Counted from the stretch's first letter, positions 20,116 through 30,617 are shown. The stretch is DNA of 46,433 nucleotides from Bacteroidota bacterium (GCA_026391845.1 JAPLDG010000228.1:38479-84911); one strand, 5' to 3'. Notes: generated from the letters alone by a model not told the origin. Program-made: numbers and translations.

Positions 20116-21300
20116 TCATCGTAAAAGTGTAACCGTGCCCTTGTTGCTGGTTTTTGTTTTTTTATTGTCTTCGTAGAAAATCACCCATACATAATCACCT
20201 TCCGGACAAATCTCACCTTTTAGCGTGCCATCCCAGCTCAGCAAAATATTGTCGGAAGAAAACACCATTTGTCCCCAACGGTTGAATATTTGAATATTAT
20301 ACAGCGTGATGTTTTCAGGGGGCAGTCCAAGGATCAGGAAATAATCATTCAGCCCGTCGCCATTGGGTGTGAACGCGTTTGGAATATAAGGGACCACATA
20401 AACCGTTATTTCATCTGTGAACTCCTCTCCGCTGCACAAGGTACAATAGGCGCGATAAGTGGTTGTCTGCGATGGCGTGACCACGAAACTTTGCTGGTCT
20501 GACAAAAATTCAGAACCTTGATACCAGCGGTAGCTGATCTTGTTGCCCGGAGTAATCGGTTGAAAATGATATGGAACAGTGGCAACCTGGAAGCTATCCA
20601 CCGAAGTTGGCGTGTACATCCAGGCCATGGTGTCGGCTGTCCAGGAAGTTGCATTATAGCCCGGAACTGAAAACCCGATATACCCGTCAATATTCTGCAA
20701 TCCAAGGGTGGCTTTGTTTCCATAGTGATCAGGGCAGGCAGGTTTGTGGAAAATATGGTTTTCGACGCTGTTATTATCCTCATTCAATACGATCTGAAAA
20801 GTAACGGTTGAACTTGCGCAGTTGTACAACGGACATTCGCACCACATCACGACCAGTTTGCGTTTTGGCGCATTTCCGATTGTTTGATAGAAAATAAAAG
20901 GACTGCCGTCCATCGTGGGATTCAGATCCTGAAACGGACCCAGGATGCAGTTTTTGGGGCTGTAATCGGCTGCGCTGGGGATCGCAATCGGTTGCCGGAT
21001 ACCGGATGAGTTCGGGTTTGGACTGAAACTGATCCATCCATTGGCGCCGATATAAAACAAACTGTATTTATTGCCGAAAAAGGAAAAATCGAAACCGATG
21101 GGAAACGGGCCCTGAACCCAATCTTCAAGATCGGGAAGTGAAGGAACACCATTGCCGACAAGCCCGTAGGAGGCTGTGAGGGTTACCGGAACTCCCGGGT
21201 TGATGGTATCATTGTTACCCGCGGAAAACTGAGGGAAAATTTTCCCGGAGAAAAAAAAGAGGAGAAAAATGAATATGGTTAGAAACTTTATGTTTTCCAT
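20116..21300 (-). CDS. Gliding-motility-associated C-terminal domain (CHU_C, T9SS type B) secreted protein
   Basis: C-terminus IPNAFTPNGDGLNDYFLILGLPPENITLYNIQIFNRWGQMVFSSDN...WDGTLKGEICPEGDYVWVIFY. Confidence 0.9.
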   Translation of the reverse strand: MENIKFLTIFIFLLFFFSGKIFPQFSAGNNDTINPGVPVTLTASYGLVGNGVPSLPDLEDWVQGPFPIGFDFSFFGNKYSLFYIGANGWISFSPNPNSSGIRQPIAIPSAADYSPKNCILGPFQDLNPTMDGSPFIFYQTIGNAPKRKLVVMWCECPLYNCASSTVTFQIVLNEDNNSVENHIFHKPACPDHYGNKATLGLQNIDGYIGFSVPGYNATSWTADTMAWMYTPTSVDSFQVATVPYHFQPITPGNKISYRWYQGSEFLSDQQSFVVTPSQTTTYRAYCTLCSGEEFTDEITVYVVPYIPNAFTPNGDGLNDYFLILGLPPENITLYNIQIFNRWGQMVFSSDNILLSWDGTLKGEICPEGDYVWVIFYEDNKKTKTSNKGTVTLLR

Positions 21301-21352
21301 TTTATGTTTTCACATTTCCAGGCAAATATCCAGATTTTATCTGAAATAATTT

Positions 21353-21360
21353 TACTTTTG
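21353..21360 (+). promoter_or_regulatory. Bacteroidota -7 promoter-like motif TACTTTTG upstream of glyA
   Basis: Match to TAnnTTTG 60 nt before the glyA ATG. Confidence 0.4.
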
Positions 21361-21420
21361 TTCCTCCAAAGGACCCTAATTCAATTCAACGATATTTAAT
21401 CTCCAAAATTTTACCCTGCT

Positions 21421-22701
21421 ATGAAAAAAGATAGTGCTATTTTCAAGGTCATTAAGGATGAATTGCATCGGCAAACCAGCGGACTGGAGCTGATCGCATC
21501 GGAAAACTTTGTCAGCGACCAGGTATTGAAAGCCATGGGATCCTGCTTAACCAACAAATATGCCGAGGGATATCCCGGGAAACGATATTATGGCGGTTGC
21601 CAGAATGTGGACATTTCGGAACAGCTTGCCATTGACCGTGCAAAAGATTTGTTCAATGCCGAGTGGGCCAATGTTCAGCCACATTCCGGCGCACAGGCCA
21701 ATATGGCTGTGCTGATGACCTGCCTTAAACCCGGCGATACCTTCATGGGTCTTGATCTTGCTCACGGAGGTCATCTGTCGCACGGATCGCCTGTTAATTC
21801 ATCAGGCATTCTTTATAAGGCCGTGGCCTACCAGGTTGAGCAGGAGTCGGGTATGATCGACTACGACAAAATGGAAGAAAAAGCGCTTTCACTCAAACCC
21901 AAACTGATGATAGCCGGCGCATCTGCCTACTCGCGCGACTGGGATTACAAACGCATGCGGAGTATTGCAGATAAAATAGGAGCCTTGCTGCTCGCCGACA
22001 TTGCCCATCCGGCTGGTCTGATCGCGCGCGGACTTCTCAACGACCCCATGCCCCACTGCCACATCGTAACCACCACTACGCATAAAACGTTGCGTGGTCC
22101 GCGCGGAGGCATGATTCTCATGGGCAAGGATTTCGAAAATCCATGGAAACTCACAACCCCAAAAGGTGAGATCAAAATGATGTCGCAATTGCTTGATTCG
22201 GCTGTTTTCCCGGGAATCCAGGGTGGACCGCTGGAGCATGTCATCGCAGCAAAGGCAGTCTCCTTTTTTGAAGCGCTTTCCGATGAATATATGGACTATA
22301 TCATCCAGGTGAAAAAAAATGCATCAGCCATGGCCAAAGCATTCATGGACAAGGGTTATCATGTTATCTCAAACGGAACAGACAACCACCTGATGCTCAT
22401 AGATCTGAGAACAAAATTCCCGGAAATCACAGGGAAACAAGTCGAAAACACGCTGGTAAAAGCAGACATCACGGTGAATAAAAATATGGTTCCTTTCGAC
22501 AGCAGGTCTCCATTCCAGACATCGGGCCTGCGGGTTGGCACACCGGCGATTACCACCCGCGGATTGAAGGAAAAGCACATGGTAAAGATTGTAAATCTGA
22601 TGGATGAAGTAATCGGCGACATCGAAAATGAATCAAAAATCCTGATGGTACGTAAAAAAGTCAACGAGATGATGGCGGAATTTCCGCTGTTTGCTTACTA
22701 G
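21421..22701 (+). CDS. glyA: Serine hydroxymethyltransferase
   Basis: [74 protein letters not shown]. Confidence 0.97.
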   Translation: MKKDSAIFKVIKDELHRQTSGLELIASENFVSDQVLKAMGSCLTNKYAEGYPGKRYYGGCQNVDISEQLAIDRAKDLFNAEWANVQPHSGAQANMAVLMTCLKPGDTFMGLDLAHGGHLSHGSPVNSSGILYKAVAYQVEQESGMIDYDKMEEKALSLKPKLMIAGASAYSRDWDYKRMRSIADKIGALLLADIAHPAGLIARGLLNDPMPHCHIVTTTTHKTLRGPRGGMILMGKDFENPWKLTTPKGEIKMMSQLLDSAVFPGIQGGPLEHVIAAKAVSFFEALSDEYMDYIIQVKKNASAMAKAFMDKGYHVISNGTDNHLMLIDLRTKFPEITGKQVENTLVKADITVNKNMVPFDSRSPFQTSGLRVGTPAITTRGLKEKHMVKIVNLMDEVIGDIENESKILMVRKKVNEMMAEFPLFAY

Positions 22702-22702
22702 G

Positions 22703-22763
22703 AACAATGCAAACAATGTAAGCAATGCCAGCAATGTAAACAATGCAAACAATGTAAGCAATG
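22703..22763. repeat. 9-bp tandem repeat ([AR]RCAATGYA), seven CAATG units
   Basis: CAATG at 22705, 22714, 22723, 22732, 22741, 22750 and 22759, exact period 9; the last ATG is the sixA start. Confidence 0.95.
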
Positions 22764-23255
22764 AAAACCCTGTACCTGATGCGCCACGCCAAATCCTCAT
22801 GGGAAGAGCCTGGCGTATCTGACTTCGATCGTCCGTTGATTCCCAAGGGTATCAAAAAAACCAATATGATCGTGGAATTTTTACTAAAAAAAGAGACTTC
22901 CATTGATCTGATGATTTCGAGCCCGGCGGTTCGTGCTTACGAAACTGCAAAGATTCTGGCAGCGGGATTGAATTATCCTGTAAATAAAATCAAAACAGAC
23001 CGGAAAATTTATGATGGATATTACGACCGGATCCTTGACATCATTTACAGCACCTCCAATGACCTTCAATCCCTGATGATTTTCGGTCACAACCCGACCA
23101 TTACAAACCTTGCTAACCTGTTTCTGCATCCCGGGATGGAGATCATGCCGACCTCCTGTGTGGTTTGCCTTTCGTTTAACACCGAAAAGTGGGAAGATAT
23201 TCCGTCAAATGAGGCCATTCAGGAGTTTATTGTATTTCCCAAGATGTTGAAATAA
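22761..23255 (+). CDS. sixA: SixA-type phosphohistidine phosphatase
   Basis: TLYLMRHAKSSWEEPGVSDFDRPLIPKG, SSPAVRAYETAKIL, IFGHNPTITNLAN. Confidence 0.92.
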   Translation: MKTLYLMRHAKSSWEEPGVSDFDRPLIPKGIKKTNMIVEFLLKKETSIDLMISSPAVRAYETAKILAAGLNYPVNKIKTDRKIYDGYYDRILDIIYSTSNDLQSLMIFGHNPTITNLANLFLHPGMEIMPTSCVVCLSFNTEKWEDIPSNEAIQEFIVFPKMLK

Positions 23256-23256
23256 C

Positions 23257-25380
23257 ATGGCAGCCAGACAAAAAGTACCCATCCTGAACCGTGACCTCAA
23301 CTGGCTTTATTTCAATGGCCGTGTGTTGCAGGAGGCAGCCGATTCACGCAATCCCCTGCTTGAACGGTTAAAGTTCCTGGGAATTTTTTCAAATAACCGT
23401 GATGAATTTTTCAGGGTACGTGTTGCCACCCTGAACCGTATGCTGAAGGTGGAACGGGTTCATTACGACGCCCCCGTGAACCCAAAAAAGGCGTTGAAGG
23501 AAATCGGCATGTTGGTCCAAACCCAGGAGCGTGAATTCATGCAGGTTTATGAAAAAATTTTAAGTGACCTGAAGCATCATGATATTTTCATTGTCAACGA
23601 AACTCAACTTTCTGATTCTCAAGGAATATTCGTTCGTAAATATTTCAGGGAGCAAGTCCGGGGCGGACTATTCCCCATCATGATCAGCAGTTTGCGCGAC
23701 ATCTCATCCCTGCGCGATAAATCCATTTACCTTGCAGTTACCGTCGGACGAAAGGACAAAGCGCTCAAAGATGATTATGCGCTGATTGAATTACCCACTA
23801 AGACCATTTCCAGGTTTCTTATTCTGCCAACCGAGGGTGAGAAACGCTATATCATCCTGCTCGATGACATCATCAGGTACTGTCTCTCCGAAATATTTTC
23901 CATTTTCGGATATGACACTTTTTCGGCTTATACGGTAAAGATCACCCGGGATGCCGAAATTGATATCGACACCGATGTGTCCAAGAGTTTTCTGGAGGTG
24001 ATGACTGAAAGCCTGAAACAGCGGAAACGCGGGATACCGGTACGGTTTGTTTATGATAAGGCAATCCCGCAGGACTTGTTGAAGATCATCACAAAACGGC
24101 TTGAAATCACGAAAGACGATCCGATCAGGGGCGGCGGACGGTATCATAACTTCAAGGATTTCATGGGATTTCCTAATCTGGGCCACCGCGAGTTGGAGTA
24201 CGAGCCACTGGTTCCGCTTTTACATAAGGACCTACCGATGAACAGAAGCATCTTATTGTCTATCAGGCAGAAAGATATCATGCTTCATTATCCCTACCAG
24301 TCGTTTCAGTACATCATTGACCTGTTGCGCGAAGCTTCCATTGATCCGAAAGTACGGTCGATCAAAATGACGATTTACCGGGCGGCAAAAAATTCGAGTG
24401 TGATCAATGCCCTGATCAATGCCGCCAGAAACGGCAAATTTGTGACCGTATTCATGGAATTGCAGGCAAGGTTTGATGAGGAGGCCAACATCTTCTGGAC
24501 CGGAAGGTTGCGCGAAGAGGGGGTGAAAGTCATTCACAGCATTCCCGGATTTAAGGTTCACAGCAAACTTATCCTGATCCGGCGAAAAGAGAACAACAGC
24601 AATTTCTTTTTTTCCTTTATCGGAACCGGAAATTTCAATGAGGACACTGCCAAAGTCTATTCCGATGTTAGTCTGCTTACTGCCGATCAACTAATCTGCA
24701 ACGATGTTGTGAATGCATTTCACCTCATTGAAGAGAGCTATCGTCCGTACAAGTTTAAGGCGCTGGTTGTAGCTCCGGTCAACATGCGCAACTTCTACAT
24801 TAAAATGCTGCATAATGAGATTCGCCATGCGGAGGAGGGCAGGGAAGCCTGGGTGATCATCAAGCTGAACAGTCTTGTTGACGGGGCCATGGTAAAGAAA
24901 CTATACAAAGCAAGCCAGGCCGGCGTTAAAATAAAACTCATCATCCGCGGAATCTGCACACTTGTTCCCGGAATACCCGGTTTGAGCGAGAATATTGAAG
25001 CCATCAGCATTGTTGACCGTTTTCTTGAACATGCCAGGATCCTGGTCTTCTGCAATGGCGGCGACAATCAATATTATATTACTTCCGCCGACTGGATGGT
25101 GCGTAATTTCGACAACCGTATTGAGGTGGCAACTCCTGTAAAAGACCCTGACATTCAGGAACAACTGCGAAAAATGCTCGAAATTCAATTGTCAGACAAT
25201 GTAAAAGCCAGATTGATCGGTCCGGAAGAACAAAACAAATACAAAAAAACGAGCGGGCCAGCCATCCGGTCTCAGGTGGAGATATATGATTACCTGAAGA
25301 AGCAGATGCAGGCGAATGAAGGGAATGCTGGCAATGCTGGCAATGCAGACAATGCAGGCAATGCAGAATATAAATTGTAA
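23257..25380 (+). CDS. ppk1: Polyphosphate kinase 1 with a repeat-encoded C-terminal tail
   Basis: NRDLNWLYFNGRVLQEAADSRNPLLERLKFLGIFSNNRDEFFRVRVA, FMELQARFDEEANIFW, IPGFKVHSKLILI, FIGTGNFNEDTAKVYSD. Confidence 0.96.
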   Translation: MAARQKVPILNRDLNWLYFNGRVLQEAADSRNPLLERLKFLGIFSNNRDEFFRVRVATLNRMLKVERVHYDAPVNPKKALKEIGMLVQTQEREFMQVYEKILSDLKHHDIFIVNETQLSDSQGIFVRKYFREQVRGGLFPIMISSLRDISSLRDKSIYLAVTVGRKDKALKDDYALIELPTKTISRFLILPTEGEKRYIILLDDIIRYCLSEIFSIFGYDTFSAYTVKITRDAEIDIDTDVSKSFLEVMTESLKQRKRGIPVRFVYDKAIPQDLLKIITKRLEITKDDPIRGGGRYHNFKDFMGFPNLGHRELEYEPLVPLLHKDLPMNRSILLSIRQKDIMLHYPYQSFQYIIDLLREASIDPKVRSIKMTIYRAAKNSSVINALINAARNGKFVTVFMELQARFDEEANIFWTGRLREEGVKVIHSIPGFKVHSKLILIRRKENNSNFFFSFIGTGNFNEDTAKVYSDVSLLTADQLICNDVVNAFHLIEESYRPYKFKALVVAPVNMRNFYIKMLHNEIRHAEEGREAWVIIKLNSLVDGAMVKKLYKASQAGVKIKLIIRGICTLVPGIPGLSENIEAISIVDRFLEHARILVFCNGGDNQYYITSADWMVRNFDNRIEVATPVKDPDIQEQLRKMLEIQLSDNVKARLIGPEEQNKYKKTSGPAIRSQVEIYDYLKKQMQANEGNAGNAGNADNAGNAEYKL
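25315..25363. repeat. 9-bp tandem repeat (AATG core, period 9) at the 3' end of ppk1
   Basis: AATG at 25315, 25324, 25333, 25342, 25351 and 25360; encodes NEGNAGNAGNADNAGNA. Confidence 0.95.
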
Positions 25381-25400
25381 ATTTTAAAACGTTTTTCTTT

Positions 25401-25715
25401 GTGGTTGTTTTGAAATTCATATGGCGTATCCTGATTAATAAATTCTTCCTGACAACGGTGGCATTTATTGTTTGGATGTTGTTTTTCGACAGCAACAGCC
25501 TGCTGATACGCAACCATTTGCAAGAAAAACTGGATGTACTGAACGTCGAAAAGCAATTCTATCTCCAGGAGATCAGAAAGGACTCAACACTGACCAATCA
25601 AATAATGACAGACAGCGCACAACTTGAAAAGTTTGCGAGGGAGCGCTACCTAATGAAAAAAGAGACAGAGGATCTGTTCCTGGTCATTGACACTACTGCG
25701 GATCGACATCCATGA
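25401..25715 (+). CDS. Septum formation initiator family protein (FtsB/DivIC-like)
   Basis: Small protein with one TM helix, a coiled-coil (LQEKLDVLNVEKQFYLQEIRKDSTLTNQIMTDSAQLEKFARERYLMKKETEDLFLV); FARERYxMK is characteristic. Confidence 0.8.
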   Translation: MVVLKFIWRILINKFFLTTVAFIVWMLFFDSNSLLIRNHLQEKLDVLNVEKQFYLQEIRKDSTLTNQIMTDSAQLEKFARERYLMKKETEDLFLVIDTTADRHP

Positions 25716-28194
25716 GCACCTTAACCGGCCTGAAATCCGGATTCTGATGGAATTGCTCAACCATATCCATGAGTTTTGTTTTCATCGCAGCTGCTGACAC
25801 CCCGCGTTCCATCTTGAACATGATGTGCTTGATATAATAGTTCATGATCCGGGATACCATTGGGAATTCAGGGCCCAGGATTCTCTTTCCGAAGACATTC
25901 CGCAACGACTTCGCCAGTGCATCTGCTGCTTTATTCAGCAAATCAGGGTCTTTGTGTTTCAACTTCAGAAGGATGAGTCGTGAAAAAGGGGGATATTTGA
26001 ATTTTTGGCGCTCCACCAATTGCTGTCTGAACATTGCGGGATAATCATTTTTCACCACATCCATGATCACCTGGTGGTTGGGTTGAAAGGTCTGGATGAT
26101 CACTTTGCCTTGTTTGTATTTTCGTCCCGATCGTCCGCTAACCTGCGCCATAAGCTGAAAGCTGCGTTCAGCCGCCCTGAAATCGGGGTAGCTCAGCATG
26201 TTATCGGCATTCAGAATGCAGACCAGGCTTACATTATCAAAATCGAGGCCTTTGGTCACCATTTGGGTACCAACCAGAATATCGATTTTCCGGGCTTCGA
26301 AATCACCAATAATCTGTTGAAGGGAGTGTTTGCTTCGGGTCGTATCGAGATCCATGCGGGCAATCCGGGCCTTTGGGAAAATCAATCCAAGTTCTTCCTC
26401 TACTTTCTCGGTTCCGAATCCTTTCATTTTAATGTGAACTCCCTGACAATCCGGGCACTTGTCGGGGATTCTTGCGACATATCCGCAATAATGGCAGCGC
26501 AACTGATTGATTTTCTTATGATAAACGAGCGTAACATCGCAGTTTTTACAGGAAGGCATCCAATGGCACAGATCACATTCGAGACGCAGAGAAAATCCCC
26601 GCCGGTTTTGAAACAGGATTGCCTGTTCTCCAAGACCAAGCGCATTTTCCATCTGGCCGAGTAATGCAGAAGAAAAATGTGTTTTCATCAATCCCCGGCG
26701 CAATGATTCTTTCACATCCACAATCTGAATCTGCGGCATTTTCATATTTCCGAAGCGCTCAGACAATTCGACCAGTCCATATTTTTCCTGCCTCGCGTTG
26801 AAGTAGCTTTCAACTGAAGGAGTTGCGGAGCCCAGCAGGGTTTTTGCTCCATGCAGATAGGCCAGGTATATGGCAGCATCACGACCGTTATATCTTGGGG
26901 CTGGATCCATTTGCTTGAAAGAGGAGTCATGCTCTTCATCCACTACCACAAGCCCAAGGTTGGAAAACGGCAGCATCAGGGAAGACCGGGCTCCAAGAAT
27001 AATGTCATATTTTCTGCCGGATGGCTGACCGGAAGTGCCTGTATTAAGAACTGAATTCCAGATTTCAACCCGTTCGTGCACATTGAAGCGGGAATGATAA
27101 ACGCCGACCCTGTCGCCGAAATACTTCCTTAACCTGCTGACTATTTGCGTGGTAAGGGCAATTTCCGGCAACATGAAGAGCACCTGCTTCCCCTTGTCAA
27201 TGACTTCACGGATGAGTTTGATATAGAGTTCCGTTTTTCCGCTGGAGGTAACGCCATGCAGTAAAACCACCTCCTTTGTTTCAAATGTCTGCCTGATCTT
27301 TTTAAGTGCAGCCTGCTGTCCGCCAGTTAGTTCTATCTGTTCAGTATCCGACTCCTGCCCTGCCAGTTCAAAACGGCTGACAAGTTTATGATAAGGCTCC
27401 AGGACGCCTTTTTTAATCAGGATATCAAGCTGGGCCTGATTTCCTTTGGATTGTTTCAGCAGTTCCTGGCGTTTCACCTCCTTCAGTTCTTCAAATCCGT
27501 AACCTGATAACCTGATGAAAACCATGAGGATCTCCAGTTGCTTTTTAGCGCGCTTCTCAAGGTGATCAAAAAGCGTTTTTAAAGCATCTTCGTCATCTGC
27601 GTAAACAGGCATGAGCCTCACAAAAATCCCACGTTTAGGTTTATAGGGGTCATTTAACTCTTCTTCAGAAACAATGACTCCCTTTTCCATGAGGGTTTTT
27701 ATCACAGGGATGGTCTTCTGCAGATCCAGAATTTTTGCAACCTCGGAGATGGCAATGCTTTTCCGGTGATGGAGCGCTTCAATCAACAGCAATTCCTTCT
27801 CATTCAGCCCGGAAAGGTCGTCGGGCAATACCGGGTTTAAGGCAATCTTTGATTCGCTGGCCAGTTTAAAAGCGGAAGGCAGCGCCGCATTCATCACCTC
27901 TCCCTGGTAACACAGGTAATAACCTGCCAGCCAATCCCAGAATTTCCGTTGAACCGCTGTGACAATCGGCGCTTCATCCAGAATAGAAAGAATGTATTTT
28001 GGGATATGGGTTGTGGGTGAAATTTCATGTACCCGGATCACGAGCGCTGTATAAATTTTCCTGGCTCCGAACTGAACAACCACCCTGACTCCCTCCTGAA
28101 TCTGTTCATTCAGTTCAAAGGGTACACGATAGGTGAATGCACCAGCCACAGGAAGCGGCAATAACACATCAGCAAACAGGGTGATCCGTTCCAA
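25693..28194 (-). CDS. priA: Primosomal protein N' (replication restart helicase)
   Basis: LLHGVTSSGKTELYIKLI, VVVDEEHDSSFKQMDPAPRYNGRD, zinc-binding CDLCHWMPSCKNCDVTLVYHKKINQLRCHYCGY, VGTQMVTKGLDFDNVSLV, QVSGRSGR. Confidence 0.97.
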   Translation of the reverse strand: MERITLFADVLLPLPVAGAFTYRVPFELNEQIQEGVRVVVQFGARKIYTALVIRVHEISPTTHIPKYILSILDEAPIVTAVQRKFWDWLAGYYLCYQGEVMNAALPSAFKLASESKIALNPVLPDDLSGLNEKELLLIEALHHRKSIAISEVAKILDLQKTIPVIKTLMEKGVIVSEEELNDPYKPKRGIFVRLMPVYADDEDALKTLFDHLEKRAKKQLEILMVFIRLSGYGFEELKEVKRQELLKQSKGNQAQLDILIKKGVLEPYHKLVSRFELAGQESDTEQIELTGGQQAALKKIRQTFETKEVVLLHGVTSSGKTELYIKLIREVIDKGKQVLFMLPEIALTTQIVSRLRKYFGDRVGVYHSRFNVHERVEIWNSVLNTGTSGQPSGRKYDIILGARSSLMLPFSNLGLVVVDEEHDSSFKQMDPAPRYNGRDAAIYLAYLHGAKTLLGSATPSVESYFNARQEKYGLVELSERFGNMKMPQIQIVDVKESLRRGLMKTHFSSALLGQMENALGLGEQAILFQNRRGFSLRLECDLCHWMPSCKNCDVTLVYHKKINQLRCHYCGYVARIPDKCPDCQGVHIKMKGFGTEKVEEELGLIFPKARIARMDLDTTRSKHSLQQIIGDFEARKIDILVGTQMVTKGLDFDNVSLVCILNADNMLSYPDFRAAERSFQLMAQVSGRSGRKYKQGKVIIQTFQPNHQVIMDVVKNDYPAMFRQQLVERQKFKYPPFSRLILLKLKHKDPDLLNKAADALAKSLRNVFGKRILGPEFPMVSRIMNYYIKHIMFKMERGVSAAAMKTKLMDMVEQFHQNPDFRPVKVLMDVDPQ

Positions 28195-28213
28195 CTAAAA
28201 AAGCTTTAAAGCT

Positions 28214-29194
28214 TTACAGGGCAAGGATGCGCGACATTTCGAGCATCTCCTTATTGATATCTTTATTGTGTTTGATGGCCTTATCAAACGAGGTAAAAAC
28301 AACCTCCTTGTTTACGATCCCGGCCATTTCACCGCGATGTCCCTGCAGCAAGCCTCTCACCGCCACAAATCCCAGGGTGCTTGCCAAAACGCGGTCGTAG
28401 GCGCTTGGCGAACCTCCACGCTGGACATGTCCCAGGATGGTTACCCTGGCATCCATTTCGGGAAGCTTTTCTTTCACTTTTCTGGCAACTTCATACGCGC
28501 CTCCCATGTCATCCCCTTCAGCAACGATCACGATGCCCGATGTTTTGCTTCTGCGCCAGTCATGCTTCAGCAAGCGCGTCAGGTTGTCGATGTAGGTTGT
28601 GGTTTCGGGTACGAGGATGAACTCGGCGCCGCAAGCGATGCCGCTGCGCAATGCGATGAATCCTGCATCACGGCCCATAACCTCGATAAAAAAAAGCCGT
28701 TCATGGGAATTTGCCGTATCCCGGATTTTATCAGCAGCTTCTACAACCGTATTTACAGCTGTATCGTACCCGATGGTTGCATCGGTGCCATAAAGGTCAT
28801 TGTCGATGGTACCGGGTAATCCAATGATCGGAAAGTCAAATTCCTTATCAAAAATGGAAGCGCCGGTGAAAGTGCCATTACCCCCAATGGTCACAAGGGC
28901 TTCGATGTTGTGCTCTCTGAGATTGTTATAGGCCTGCAACCGACCGTTATAATCCATAAAACGCTTGCTGCGGGCGGTTTTCAGTATTGTCCCCCCCCGC
29001 TGGATGATGTTCGATACCGAATTACTGTACATCTGTTCGATCTGGTTGTCGATCATCCCTTCATAGCCGCGGTAGATACCGAAAACATCCAGCCCTGCAA
29101 ATATTGCGCTTCGTACAACTGCTCTTATGGCTGCATTCATTCCCGGGGAATCTCCTCCGGAGGTCATCACACCGATTCTGGTTATCTGTGGCAT
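28214..29194 (-). CDS. pfkA: ATP-dependent 6-phosphofructokinase
   Basis: GVMTSGGDSPGMNAAIRAVVR, IGGNGTFTGA, GLPGTIDNDLYGTDATIGYDTA, EVMGRDAGFIAL, GHVQRGGSPSAYDR. Confidence 0.96.
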   Translation of the reverse strand: MPQITRIGVMTSGGDSPGMNAAIRAVVRSAIFAGLDVFGIYRGYEGMIDNQIEQMYSNSVSNIIQRGGTILKTARSKRFMDYNGRLQAYNNLREHNIEALVTIGGNGTFTGASIFDKEFDFPIIGLPGTIDNDLYGTDATIGYDTAVNTVVEAADKIRDTANSHERLFFIEVMGRDAGFIALRSGIACGAEFILVPETTTYIDNLTRLLKHDWRRSKTSGIVIVAEGDDMGGAYEVARKVKEKLPEMDARVTILGHVQRGGSPSAYDRVLASTLGFVAVRGLLQGHRGEMAGIVNKEVVFTSFDKAIKHNKDINKEMLEMSRILAL

Positions 29195-29376
29195 AGCTTG
29201 TTGATTTTTGTTGATTGCTTTTTAAAAAGTGGACAAGTTGGTGGCTGCCCGTTATGCATCATGATTATTAACGCTGCATGGTGAATTTATCCGGCAAAAT
29301 TACAAAATTTGATCTCTGAAGTATCGACTTTACCTCTTTCTCGATTCCGATCAGGAGAAAAACAGGGGTCGCCGGA

Positions 29377-30570
29377 TCAGGATGATGGCGCGCTGATACT
29401 GTTTCCACCTGCATATCCTTTCTTCCCGGCAAACAGATCAAACTTTAAAAACCTGCATTCCAGCGGACCGTTGAACACCGGAATCCTGCGTGATGGACGC
29501 AAGCCGATAAACTTAATCGATTCAAGATCAGAGGATATGAACCACGCGGTATAACCGGCAAATTTTCTTTTTAAGGTGTCGCCAATCATTTTATAAAACA
29601 CGAGCGAATCCTCTATTTGCAAACGCTCATCATAAGGAGGGTTTGAAATGATAAAGCCCTTTTCAAATGGCGGATGAGAATCCTCAAAAGTTTTGATTTC
29701 CAGGCTAATATCGTCGTATAGACTGGTAAAGCGCAGATTCTCACGGGCAGAATCGATCGCGCGGTCGGATCGGTCGGCGCCATGCATTTTCACCTTCATT
29801 TCTTTGATACCGGCATTAGAATCCTCCTTCACTTTCTCCCAGAGCGCTTCATCGTAATCACGCCACTTCATGAACCCCCATTCTTCCCGAAAGAAACCGG
29901 CCGGCATATTTTTAGCCAGCATCGCCGCTTCAATGAGAAGAGTCCCCGACCCGCACATCGGGTCGAACAAGGGCGTCATGGTATCCCATTCAGACAGTTT
30001 CACCAATCCTGCCGCCAAAACTTCATTGATGGGCGCCGGGCCGGTGCTTTTGCGATACCCGCGCCGGTGCAGCGACTGCCCCGAAGAATCGAGGGCAACC
30101 GTGCATGAGTCTTTGAAAAGGTGTACATTTACCTTCAGATCAGGATTCTCAAGGTCAACCGACGGCCGTTTGCCCGATTTATCCCGAAGCCTGTCAACAA
30201 TGGCATCTTTCGATTTCTGGGCAACAAACTGTGAATTTGTAAAAACCGTGTAAGAAATTACCGCATCGATCGCAAGGGAGTGGTCTGCATCCAGAAAGTC
30301 CTCCCAGGGAAATTCATACATTTTTTCGTAAAGATCCTTTTGTTCTAATATTTCAAAGTGAAACAGCGGCTTCAGAATCCTCAGGGCGGTTCTGCAGGCA
30401 TAATTGACCTTGTACATTGTTTCGGTATCACCCGAAAAGGAGACAGCACGGTTCAGTTTCATGACATCAGCGGCGCCGAGGGATTCCAATTCGTGCAACA
30501 GCACATCTTCAAGTCCGGAAATCGTCTTTGCAATTAATGGGAATGTTGTTTTTTTTTTCACTTCTGCCAT
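29377..30570 (-). CDS. THUMP domain class I SAM RNA methyltransferase (RlmL N-domain/YpsC-like)
   Basis: FPLIAKTISGLEDVLLHELESLGA, DPMCGSGTLLIEAAMLAKN, ISNPPYDERLQ. Confidence 0.9.
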   Translation of the reverse strand: MAEVKKKTTFPLIAKTISGLEDVLLHELESLGAADVMKLNRAVSFSGDTETMYKVNYACRTALRILKPLFHFEILEQKDLYEKMYEFPWEDFLDADHSLAIDAVISYTVFTNSQFVAQKSKDAIVDRLRDKSGKRPSVDLENPDLKVNVHLFKDSCTVALDSSGQSLHRRGYRKSTGPAPINEVLAAGLVKLSEWDTMTPLFDPMCGSGTLLIEAAMLAKNMPAGFFREEWGFMKWRDYDEALWEKVKEDSNAGIKEMKVKMHGADRSDRAIDSARENLRFTSLYDDISLEIKTFEDSHPPFEKGFIISNPPYDERLQIEDSLVFYKMIGDTLKRKFAGYTAWFISSDLESIKFIGLRPSRRIPVFNGPLECRFLKFDLFAGKKGYAGGNSISAPSS

Positions 30571-30617
30571 ATCGGATTGTGCTAATTTTTCGGAAAGTTA
30601 CGATTATTTTAAATTCT

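Noticed and set aside
22661-22903. 80-aa minus-strand ORF with AYIVCIVYIAGIAYIVCIV
   Set aside because: The hydrophobic repeat is only the antisense translation of the 9-bp tandem array.
26005-26664. 219-aa plus-strand ORF
   Set aside because: Antisense to priA in its conserved helicase and zinc-binding region; shadow ORF.
28200-28215. Tandem AAAGCTTTAAAGCTTT palindrome between priA and pfkA
   Set aside because: Short low-complexity AT-rich sequence, no T-run terminator and no second locus; not enough to call a feature.
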